From NCBI GenBank assembly GCA_002685655.1, contig NYXM01000084.1, positions 1 to 30,396 of the forward strand: DNA of 30,396 nt, in the 5' to 3' direction. Source of the DNA: Planctomycetaceae bacterium. GTDB taxonomy: Bacteria; Planctomycetota; Planctomycetia; Pirellulales; Pirellulaceae. The translations under genes were made by a program, and so were the position numbers. Shown one piece after another: positions 16,181-23,342 of the stretch. The notes beneath the pieces were generated by a model. The model worked only from the letters and a program-made list of their open reading frames with translations, was not told the origin of the DNA and searched no databases. The stretch's first letter is position 1; each line of letters begins with the position of its first letter.

Positions 16181-16214
16181 CCTGACCCCTTTTTCGGCCT
16201 GCCCCCTTTTTCAG
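16181..16214. repeat. Tandem half-units of the GGGGTCAGG element
   Basis: Two 17-base units in tandem (16181-16197 and 16198-16214) match at 15 of 17 positions; read on the minus strand their core is AAAGGGGTCAGG or AAAGGGGGCAGG. The same core forms the arms of the hairpins at 23265-23339 and 28592-28664. Here there is no opposing arm, so it appears to be a partial or decayed copy. It lies in the 62-base gap between the GH43-like and enolase-superfamily genes. Confidence 0.65.
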
Positions 16215-16238
16215 CCCGTTATTAGGAAACTTGAAATC

Positions 16239-17501
16239 ATGCGTGACATTCATCGACGACGATTCCTGCGGGTCTCTGCTTCAGCCGCCGCGACGGGGCT
16301 GCTGACTGCAGGTGCGTGGCAATCCGAGCTTCGCTGTGAAGAACCGTCAAACCGCCGCACGACTACCAAGGAGCCCACCGTGAAAGCCACGATCGCCGGA
16401 GTGAAGACGTTTGCCGTTGAGTATCCGATTACCGGGTATTTCAAGTTTTTTCAAGACCGATCCGAAAAACCAATCGGCCGGCAGTGTGTCGTTGTGAAGA
16501 TCACGGACGAGGCAGGGAACGTCGGCTGGGGGCAGAGCGTCCCGTCGCACACATGGAGTTATGAGACACTCGAATCCGTCAAGACCACCATCGACCGTTA
16601 CCTCGGTCCGGCTCTCGTCGGCCAGGATGCCTTCGACCGAGAGACGATCCAAGCCATCCTCGGCCGCAACATCGCGCCGTTGTTTTCCACCGGCCAACCG
16701 TTATGCAAGGCAGGTATCGATTTGGCACTGTTCGACCTGACCGGCAGGATTCTCAACCAATCGGCCGCCGAGCGCTGGTCGCGCGAAAGCCGCAAGTCCA
16801 TTACGCTTAGTTGGACCATCAACCCCCAGACACTGGACGAGTTGCCAGGCCTGGTCGAGCAGGCGTACGAGCGTGGTTTTCGTAACTTCAATCTCAAGGT
16901 CGGCTCGGACGCGGACTTTGACGTGAAGGTTTGTCGCGAGATCCGCAAGCTGGCCAGGGATGCTTTTGTCTGGGCCGATGCGAACGGCGGATACGACCTC
17001 GAAACAGCGCTGGCCGTCGCGCCGAAGTTTGCGGATCTCGGCATCAAAGCGTTTGAGCAACCGTTGCCGGCGAATCGGCTAAGCTGGTTCGCCAAGCTGA
17101 AGAAACAGGCCGCGCTGCCCATCTTGATGGACGAACCGATCGTTACGGCCGTCGACCTGGAAGAGTTTCATCGCCTGGGATTGCTCGACGGCGTGGCGAT
17201 GAAAGTGGCTCGTTGCGGCGGGTTGGTCGAAGCTCGCAAGGTGATGCAGTACATCGAGGACAACGGTCTTCTCTTCTTCGCCAGCGGACTGACTGACCCG
17301 GACCTGTCGTTGGCCGCATCGCTGCTTCTGTTCGGCGCGTACAATCTGCAGCGCCCGGCAGCCTTGAACGCCCCGCAGTTTCTTACACAAACGCTCTTGA
17401 AGGAACCAATCAAAATCGAAGCCGACCAGGCGATTGTCCCCACGGGGCCGGGACTAGGCGTGGCGGTCGACGAAAAGAAACTTCGTGGCTTGCAATTCTG
17501 A
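16239..17501 (+). CDS. Tat-exported enolase-superfamily enzyme (MLE/MR-type)
   Basis: A 420-residue protein from the ATG at 16239, which opens a twin-arginine signal (DIHRRRFLRVSASAAATG at 3-20); AGGA lies upstream at a long spacing. The frame is open further upstream, overlapping the previous gene, but without protein character. Enolase-superfamily features: N-terminal capping domain (about 48-170), then a barrel with N218-L-K220, metal ligands D247 (WADANGGYD), E273 (FEQPLP) and D298 (MDEPI), and K322 in MKVARCGG, the second-Lys motif of the muconate-lactonizing subgroup. The first Lys of the usual K-x-K is Asn218. Family enzymes abstract the alpha-proton of a carboxylate (cycloisomerases, epimerases, dehydratases). 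Export of such an enzyme is uncommon outside this phylum. A sugar-acid substrate fits the neighbours but is not shown. Confidence 0.87.
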   Translation: MRDIHRRRFLRVSASAAATGLLTAGAWQSELRCEEPSNRRTTTKEPTVKATIAGVKTFAVEYPITGYFKFFQDRSEKPIGRQCVVVKITDEAGNVGWGQSVPSHTWSYETLESVKTTIDRYLGPALVGQDAFDRETIQAILGRNIAPLFSTGQPLCKAGIDLALFDLTGRILNQSAAERWSRESRKSITLSWTINPQTLDELPGLVEQAYERGFRNFNLKVGSDADFDVKVCREIRKLARDAFVWADANGGYDLETALAVAPKFADLGIKAFEQPLPANRLSWFAKLKKQAALPILMDEPIVTAVDLEEFHRLGLLDGVAMKVARCGGLVEARKVMQYIEDNGLLFFASGLTDPDLSLAASLLLFGAYNLQRPAALNAPQFLTQTLLKEPIKIEADQAIVPTGPGLGVAVDEKKLRGLQF

Positions 17502-17505
17502 ATGA

Positions 17506-17527
17506 GTGAGGTGCAGCCGAACCTCAC
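17506..17527. terminator. Hairpin shared by two convergent gene ends
   Basis: GTGAGGT (17506-17512) and ACCTCAC (17521-17527) form a perfect seven-base stem with an eight-base loop. The two convergent genes end at 17501 and 17524, so the right arm contains the stop codon of the minus-strand gene. A bidirectional terminator is the natural reading, but no T-run is present on either side. Confidence 0.4.
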
Positions 17528-18873
17528 GTCTGAGCCAGGGAATTCAGCATGCCGTCAATCAGCGCTGGGCCGGACTCGGGGATAAACGGGAAGTTGCCCA
17601 TAAACTTGGGTGACTGCGCGGCCGCGTAGCTTTTGCGTTCGATGTCGTACGGATCGGCCAGGTAGCTGATCGCATCGTTGGCGTAACCGACCACGAACAG
17701 GTTGTCGTGAGGCCAACGGTTTCGCAGGTCCAAGGCCAGGCTGCTGAAAAGCTCTGCCGGTTGCGATCCAAAAAAAACGTCGCCGATTCGAATTGCGTGA
17801 ACTTGTGTTTGCAGCACCTCCGGTCGAGTCTCCAAATCCCTCAGGATGTCTTCGGTCCACTCCACTGCGAACCGACTCAGCGCCTGCACCGCCAAACTCT
17901 CGTCTCCACCGTACCGGGAGGGAAACTTGTCTGGTTGGTTGACCATGCCTCGGCCGAGCGTCTCCCGCCAGCCTGAAGTGTCTCCCGATTCCAGACGGTA
18001 GCGCCCTTCTTCGAGCTCCGCGAGAACATCTTCGCGCCGATAGCGGCGTGTTGGCAGCGAGACGTACGAGCTGCAGAAGCCAACCGACTCGTCGTCAATA
18101 CGTTGCGCGCCGGCAATGGCTTCGAGTGTGACCCCGGCCAGCGCTCGGCCCGGCTCGCCGCTGGTTTCCGGGTCTTCGCGATAGCGGCGCAAAAAGTTGA
18201 CATCGCCGCAAGAACCTTGCAGAAACATGGCAGTCGTGCCGGGAAACACGGTTTCGAGAATATCGTTCAACTGGCCCGGATAATCGCGACTCACATCGCT
18301 GATACCCAGTTCCGACTGAACCGTCGGATGGGCCGCGAAGTTGGTCACCAGCGCCAGCGGCCGGCCATGGCGGTCGTCGACGCAAAGAACGCTAACGCGA
18401 CTATCCACGGCGCCACCCTCGCGTGTGCGGTTGAAGGTCCAACCATCCAACGACCCGTGTCCGACGCGGATTGTGGCTTCCTCTCGCCGTCGCCAAGCCA
18501 GGATGATCGCCGTAGCCACTTGCCGCTGCGCCCAGGCGACGTAGGCGCTGTCCACTTCACCGACGCCTCGAACAAACGCCGTCGTCGGCGCGTTATGGCT
18601 GTGAGAGGCGGCGATGGTGATCGATTCCGGCTCCAGGTCTGTTTCGGCCGCCGCCAATTGGCGGACAACGCGAGAAAACTCGGCGTCAATGTACATCAGG
18701 TCCACCGCGACCAGCGCCGCCCGGTTTCGACCGTCGTCAACGACCAACGCAGTCGCCGTCAGGTCGTCGCGGATCCGCTGCCAGGTTCGTCCCAGATAGT
18801 AGCCGAATCCAGCCAACTCGACGCCCCAGGGTGGAGTTAGCGGATGTCTTGCAACGCCGACGGTGACAGGCAT
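17524..18873 (-). CDS. Neutral/alkaline ceramidase-like hydrolase 3, without signal peptide
   Basis: A 449-residue protein; the ATG at 18871-18873 has GAGG seven bases upstream. It begins directly with the family fold (MPVTVGVARHPLTPPWGVELAGFG), with no hydrophobic leader, so unlike copies 1 and 2 it should stay in the cytoplasm. Motifs: SITIAASHSHNAPTT (H91, H93), TNFAAHPTV (third His), the LQGSCGDVNFL loop, SQPAELFSSLALDL, and GYANDAISYLADPYDIE, a variant of the GYxGYxPT segment that keeps the Tyr. Family members are zinc amidases on N-acyl lipids. It is the last gene of the minus-strand series, 62 bases after the BNR gene, and ends tail-to-tail with the enolase-superfamily gene. An intracellular amidase acting on imported product is possible. 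Confidence 0.83.
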   Translation of the reverse strand: MPVTVGVARHPLTPPWGVELAGFGYYLGRTWQRIRDDLTATALVVDDGRNRAALVAVDLMYIDAEFSRVVRQLAAAETDLEPESITIAASHSHNAPTTAFVRGVGEVDSAYVAWAQRQVATAIILAWRRREEATIRVGHGSLDGWTFNRTREGGAVDSRVSVLCVDDRHGRPLALVTNFAAHPTVQSELGISDVSRDYPGQLNDILETVFPGTTAMFLQGSCGDVNFLRRYREDPETSGEPGRALAGVTLEAIAGAQRIDDESVGFCSSYVSLPTRRYRREDVLAELEEGRYRLESGDTSGWRETLGRGMVNQPDKFPSRYGGDESLAVQALSRFAVEWTEDILRDLETRPEVLQTQVHAIRIGDVFFGSQPAELFSSLALDLRNRWPHDNLFVVGYANDAISYLADPYDIERKSYAAAQSPKFMGNFPFIPESGPALIDGMLNSLAQT

Positions 18874-18935
18874 GGTGAATCCTCACAAATCAAAATTAGT
18901 TTCATCTTTCAGCGCAGAACCGTACCAGTGGCCGA

Positions 18936-21341
18936 TCATCGAACAAGATCGCGTGTCTCGACCAGTTTCCAATGCGATCCACCGTCCGGTGACATCATCA
19001 ACGCGCGACGATCGCCCGGGTGATCCGTCCGATAGAACCAGTACGTCGACCAGCAGTCATACGATAGGAACAGGCGACCCAAGCGATCTACCGTCAAGCG
19101 ATGATAGAACACACTGTACTCCGAAAACGGCGGTACCACGAGCGACTTGGGCGGTTCCCAACGACCCTCAGCCTTCTTCTGCTGATGGGCGAGGGTGGCG
19201 AAGTAGCTGGCTGGGTGCGGCTCTTCGCCATAACGCCAAACCCGGGAAACGAGATGGAGCGTGTCGTCGACGTCGCAGACCAGACCGATGTAGGTCTGGT
19301 TCCACTCGCCGCCCGTCGGCACGGTCTTCGTCCAGCCGCCGCCGGCGTCATTGGTTTTCAGCGACCTGGCATATTGGAAAGGGCGACCGTGTGTGCCGGC
19401 GAGCACATGGAGATGCCCGCCGCTGTCCATGGTCATGCTGGGCGTATTGTGGATGTCGTTCGGCGGGGCACCGTAGCCGATCAAGGCAGGCTTGCCGAGG
19501 GTCTTGGTCTGGCGGTCGTAGGTGACGACATATGTGGGCACGCCGGGCACTTTCTCCTGGGGGTCAGTCGCTTCGGCCCACGTAACATGGACTTTCGAGT
19601 CCCGAGACACGATGCTCGACGGCGCGCCCGAGTGAGTCGACAGCCCGATACAGCTTTTGGTAAGCAGAATCGGCTCGCCGATCACGATCTTGTCGCCACT
19701 CCGTTTGGGGACAAACAGTTCGAGATCGTTGATGCGCCGCCAGATTCGTTTTGGGTCGGAGGCAGTTCGCGTGAAACGCACGATCGGTGGCGGTCCGTCT
19801 GAGCCGTTGTGACCCGAGAACTGCTCGATATCGAATGACCGCGAGCTTCCCTCACGACCGGGGATCGAGTAGGCAGAGAACGTCTTACCGCTATCGGCCG
19901 AGTGCAGCAGCGCCACCTTGCGACCCGCCCGGCCGATGAGATAGACGCCGTCCTCCGAGTCAAAGCCGATCTTGGTCGAAGCCGTGCCAAATGTCTGGCC
20001 CACAAGTTCTGCATCGCCCGATTTGACGGCATCGCTTAAGGATGACTCCACCCACGCGCTGCCCCGCCAAGTGACGACGTCCGAGCCTGTGTTGACATAC
20101 GGCCGATTGTCGTAATCGAAATAGACCTGGTTATCGACTGGGTGGTCCGGCAGATAGCCGAACTGCTCGTTCTCGTGCTCGTAGGCCTTGAGCGTCAACG
20201 GCAGATGCAGAGGTTCGCCAGCTGGTGCTGGTCCGGGCACGATGGTTAGTGTTGCGTAAGTCGAGAACTCTGGCGTTTCGATCGGCGTCGCCCTGATGTG
20301 AACGACTTTCTGATCATCCGGCACCGTATAGTGAACCGTCACTTGCTGTGACTTCTTGCCGTCAAGGGTAACTTTCTTGGTTGCCAATTGTGCCTCCCAG
20401 GGCTGATCGGGAAATTCGAGGTCCAGCCGGATGACACGTTGCTCGTCAGCATTGTTGTGAACCCGAAATCCAATCGCATGTTCACTCCCCACCTCGCCGT
20501 AGGCAGTGCGTCTGTAGGGCGTCAGCAACCAGCGATACTCGTGCAACGGAAACCACGACTCACAATCGGGCGTCCACAATGGGAGGTTTGGATACGCGTC
20601 ACTGCGGTCCCATCGCGTCACGCTGTCGATCTGCACGTCGGCCTGCCCACGCGGTAGGTGCAGCCGCCATGGCGCGGCTGGGCGGTTGGAATCCGCAGAG
20701 ACTGTGGCGGTCGTGAGTCCATCGGCTGTGCCTGTGAGCGTCTCGACAAATTCACCGCCATCATCGTAGACCGCAGGCATCTCGGCGCCTTTTGGCAACC
20801 GCGAGACCTCGATGCCGAACTTGCCGCGTCGTGGCAGGAAACAGACATCGCGGGCACGGTCTGGGCCGACCAACACGATCGGCTCCTCTCTGCGCGCGTC
20901 GCGGTGTCCTCGGGACGTCTCGATCAGGTAACGAGCGCAGTTCGTCCGGAATCCCCAAGTCACTTCGGTTCCGTAACGATCATACGACACGGTGATATTC
21001 AGCCCGTAGATACCTTTGCGCTGAACCTGCGTCGACAGCCGCGCCGTCTGAACTGGTCCAGGCCCACTCCCTCGAGCCCGACTGTCATCGGGGATCGTCA
21101 CGTCCTGTAGAACCTGCCGGTCGGGTCCCACGAGTATCGCTCGCAGATCGGCTCGTCGCCCTGAGCGATTCAGATCGCGTTTCTCCAATTCGATGACCAA
21201 CTCCCCCGGCTCCGCGAGAAAGTAGGCACCGCCCGTGCCACCGATGTGGAGAATTGGTTCCGGAGGCTTCTCATCAGCCAAGCAAACCAGGCCGAACAGC
21301 AGAGTGACAACAAGCGTGTGGCAGATTCGCCGTGATCTCAT
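18936..21341 (-). CDS. Exported BNR-repeat-containing protein (BNR_4-like)
   Basis: An 801-residue protein; the ATG at 21339-21341 is preceded by AAGGAATAGG-type sequence and opens a Sec signal (MRSRRICH then a hydrophobic run, cut near CLADE). The N-terminal about 400 residues look like beta-sandwich domains (GELVIELEKRDLNRSGR..., later IRLDLEFPDQPWEAQLATK with a VTVHYTVPDDQ strand). The C-terminal half is a propeller: FDYDNRPYVNTGSDVVTWRG, the Asp-box SADSGKTF, then further blades with VTWAEA and a closing MSPDGGSHWKLVETRD. This resembles the BNR_4 family, some members of which are polysaccharide lyases or rhamnosidase-like enzymes, though many have no tested activity. The sulfatase gene upstream ends four bases before this start, so the two are surely co-transcribed and probably translationally coupled. 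Confidence 0.8.
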   Translation of the reverse strand: MRSRRICHTLVVTLLFGLVCLADEKPPEPILHIGGTGGAYFLAEPGELVIELEKRDLNRSGRRADLRAILVGPDRQVLQDVTIPDDSRARGSGPGPVQTARLSTQVQRKGIYGLNITVSYDRYGTEVTWGFRTNCARYLIETSRGHRDARREEPIVLVGPDRARDVCFLPRRGKFGIEVSRLPKGAEMPAVYDDGGEFVETLTGTADGLTTATVSADSNRPAAPWRLHLPRGQADVQIDSVTRWDRSDAYPNLPLWTPDCESWFPLHEYRWLLTPYRRTAYGEVGSEHAIGFRVHNNADEQRVIRLDLEFPDQPWEAQLATKKVTLDGKKSQQVTVHYTVPDDQKVVHIRATPIETPEFSTYATLTIVPGPAPAGEPLHLPLTLKAYEHENEQFGYLPDHPVDNQVYFDYDNRPYVNTGSDVVTWRGSAWVESSLSDAVKSGDAELVGQTFGTASTKIGFDSEDGVYLIGRAGRKVALLHSADSGKTFSAYSIPGREGSSRSFDIEQFSGHNGSDGPPPIVRFTRTASDPKRIWRRINDLELFVPKRSGDKIVIGEPILLTKSCIGLSTHSGAPSSIVSRDSKVHVTWAEATDPQEKVPGVPTYVVTYDRQTKTLGKPALIGYGAPPNDIHNTPSMTMDSGGHLHVLAGTHGRPFQYARSLKTNDAGGGWTKTVPTGGEWNQTYIGLVCDVDDTLHLVSRVWRYGEEPHPASYFATLAHQQKKAEGRWEPPKSLVVPPFSEYSVFYHRLTVDRLGRLFLSYDCWSTYWFYRTDHPGDRRALMMSPDGGSHWKLVETRDLVR

Positions 21342-21345
21342 ATTC

Positions 21346-23235
21346 CTATTCCTTTTCCTTTAATCCCGCCGGCACATAAACGCTCATCCGGTTCAAGTAG
21401 TCTCCGACGTGCCCACCTTTCTCCATCCGAGCGTTCTTCATCGCATCGATTAAGGGGCGAGCTTGCTCGCCGAGCCGGTCGAGTACATTGATCGCCCTCA
21501 GACGAATCAAGGGTGACTCGTGCTTGAGGCCAGCGCGCAGCGCGGGCATTGCCGCGTCGATCTTCCCAAGATGACACAGCCCTTCCGCAGCCGTCACGGC
21601 AACGTACGGTGCCTCATCGGAAATTGCTTCCTTCAGTGCATCTTTGGCCGAGGCCGCCTTTTCCCCCAAGCCGACCAGGCCGATAGCTGCCCAGTACCGG
21701 ATGGCTGGATCGGTATCGCCCAGAAGCCTGACAAGCTCAGGCACGATTGCCACGTCGCGCCGGTTGACCAGATCGGCAGCCTCGGCAAGTCGCCCGACAG
21801 GATTTGACGCTGGATCGAAAGCCACATCGTACGGCGTTTTGCCTTCCGCCCGGGCAAGCATCTCATATTCGGGCAAGAGTCCCATGTCGCCCGTTTCGAT
21901 CATCCACTGCCGACACTGCTCGCGCCTTCGCTCGAGCAGTTCGGCATACTGCGGATCATCGGCCAGGTTATTCGTCTCGAACGGGTCCGCAGCTACGTCG
22001 TAGAGCTCTTCGACCGGTTTGGTTTCGAAATACCGATTCTGCACAGCGTTCAGCTTTCCCTGTTCGTGCAGCTGCCGCCAGACTTGCATCGTGGGCATCT
22101 GTTCCGTGTAGCTCGTGAATTGCGACCACGGAAGGTGAGGATAGAAATTTCGGTGGTACTGGAACTGCTTGTCGCGAACCACGCGGACCATGTCAAATCG
22201 TTCGGCCATTCGGTCGCGGATCGCGTAAACTTGCTCGCGAGGTTCGGCAGCGGCCGGACCGAGGAAGGCCGAACCCTGCATGTGGCTGGGGATCTCCACG
22301 CCCGCCAAGTTCAGTACGGTGGGAGCGAAGTCGACAAAGCTCACCAGCCGATCGGTCGCCTCGCCAGCGGCTCCAGCTGCCCAGCCCCGATACTTCTCGG
22401 GAAACCGTACGATAAAGGGCACCTTGAGTCCCGTCTCCCAGACCCACTTCTTGATGCCCGGCATCCCGGCGCCGTGGTCGGAAAAGAAAAACACGATCGT
22501 GTCGTCGGTCAGGCCGTCCTCTTCCAGTTGGGCCAGCACGTCGCCAACCTGGTAGTCCATGGCGGTGATGTTGTCGTGGTAACGGGCCCAGTCCTTGCGC
22601 GATTGCCGAGTAACCGGGTGGAACGGCGGGATCGGGGCTTTGGCCGGATCGTGTCGCTGCTCGGGTGTGAGTCGGGCTGTGTTTTTCTGGTACTTGTCCT
22701 CCGAAACCCGGATCTGGCTCTCGTGACAGACCGTGAAGTTGAACACACTGAAGAACGGCTGGTCGCCCTTACGTTTACGCCAATGGGCCTTGCCGCTCGA
22801 CTCGTTCCAGGCCTCCTTTGGCGTGGCGAAGTTGTAGTCCGTTTTGGAACGGTTCGTGCAGTAATAGCCGGCCGCCCGAAGGTATTCGGGGAAGCAGTTG
22901 ATCGAATCGGGCAGCCACGTCGTGCTCCGCATCCCGTGGCTGCCAAGCGTCGACGGATAGACGCCCGTGATCAGGCAGGATCGATTCGGCGAACACACAC
23001 CGGTGATCCCATAGGCGTTCGTGTAGCGGACGCCCTGGGCTGCCAGACCGTCCAGTACGGGTGTGCGGGCGTAGTTGTCACCATAGCAACCCAAGTTCGG
23101 ACTGATGTCCTCGCAGGTAATCCAGAGAACATTGGGGTGATCAGGTTCGGCAGCGTTTGCCGGAGATGCGGTGAAAACGAGCCAGCCGCACATGAGGACA
23201 GATATCAAGAGAGTTTTCGTAATCAGCTGTTTCAT
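21346..23235 (-). CDS. Exported sulfatase (N-sulfoglucosamine sulfohydrolase-like) with C-terminal HEAT-like repeats
   Basis: A 629-residue protein; the ATG at 23233-23235 has AGGA seven bases upstream and a Sec signal ending at ANA-AEP (residue 29). The sulfatase domain spans about 33-470: LWITCEDISPNLGCYG metal site, formylglycine motif C81-S-P-N-R85, NRSKTDYNF, a CHES segment where other sulfatases have the substrate-binding His, and SDHGAGMPG for the second metal half. This pattern resembles the heparan N-sulfatase branch. Residues about 500-620 hold repeated helix pairs of the HEAT/PBS type (VPELVRLLGDTDPAIRYWAAIGLVGLG, LKEAISDEAPYVAVTAAEGLCHLG, LRAGLKHESPLIRLRAINVLDRLG), likely a protein or glycan contact surface. 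The BNR gene follows after four bases. A REP-like hairpin separates it from the upstream gene. Confidence 0.93.
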   Translation of the reverse strand: MKQLITKTLLISVLMCGWLVFTASPANAAEPDHPNVLWITCEDISPNLGCYGDNYARTPVLDGLAAQGVRYTNAYGITGVCSPNRSCLITGVYPSTLGSHGMRSTTWLPDSINCFPEYLRAAGYYCTNRSKTDYNFATPKEAWNESSGKAHWRKRKGDQPFFSVFNFTVCHESQIRVSEDKYQKNTARLTPEQRHDPAKAPIPPFHPVTRQSRKDWARYHDNITAMDYQVGDVLAQLEEDGLTDDTIVFFFSDHGAGMPGIKKWVWETGLKVPFIVRFPEKYRGWAAGAAGEATDRLVSFVDFAPTVLNLAGVEIPSHMQGSAFLGPAAAEPREQVYAIRDRMAERFDMVRVVRDKQFQYHRNFYPHLPWSQFTSYTEQMPTMQVWRQLHEQGKLNAVQNRYFETKPVEELYDVAADPFETNNLADDPQYAELLERRREQCRQWMIETGDMGLLPEYEMLARAEGKTPYDVAFDPASNPVGRLAEAADLVNRRDVAIVPELVRLLGDTDPAIRYWAAIGLVGLGEKAASAKDALKEAISDEAPYVAVTAAEGLCHLGKIDAAMPALRAGLKHESPLIRLRAINVLDRLGEQARPLIDAMKNARMEKGGHVGDYLNRMSVYVPAGLKEKE

Positions 23236-23264
23236 GAGTGTTTCCTGTTCCTGGTTGTTGTATC

Positions 23265-23339
23265 GGAAAAGGGGTCAGGTACCAATTGCCGGAACGGCCC
23301 TTTGGGTGCTTCGCACAATTGGTACCTGACCTCTTTTCC
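23265..23339. repeat. Long near-perfect hairpin element, GGGGTCAGG type
   Basis: The 24-base arms 23265-23288 and 23316-23339 are reverse complements at 23 of 24 positions, with a 27-base loop. The left arm reads GGAAAAGGGGTCAGG then TACCAATTG. It lies between two genes of the minus-strand series, ending three bases before the stop codon of the large glycosidase-like gene and about 30 bases before the next start. It may stabilise the upstream part of the transcript or lower expression of the downstream part; its origin looks like a mobile REP-like element. Confidence 0.8.
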
Positions 23340-23342
23340 AAC

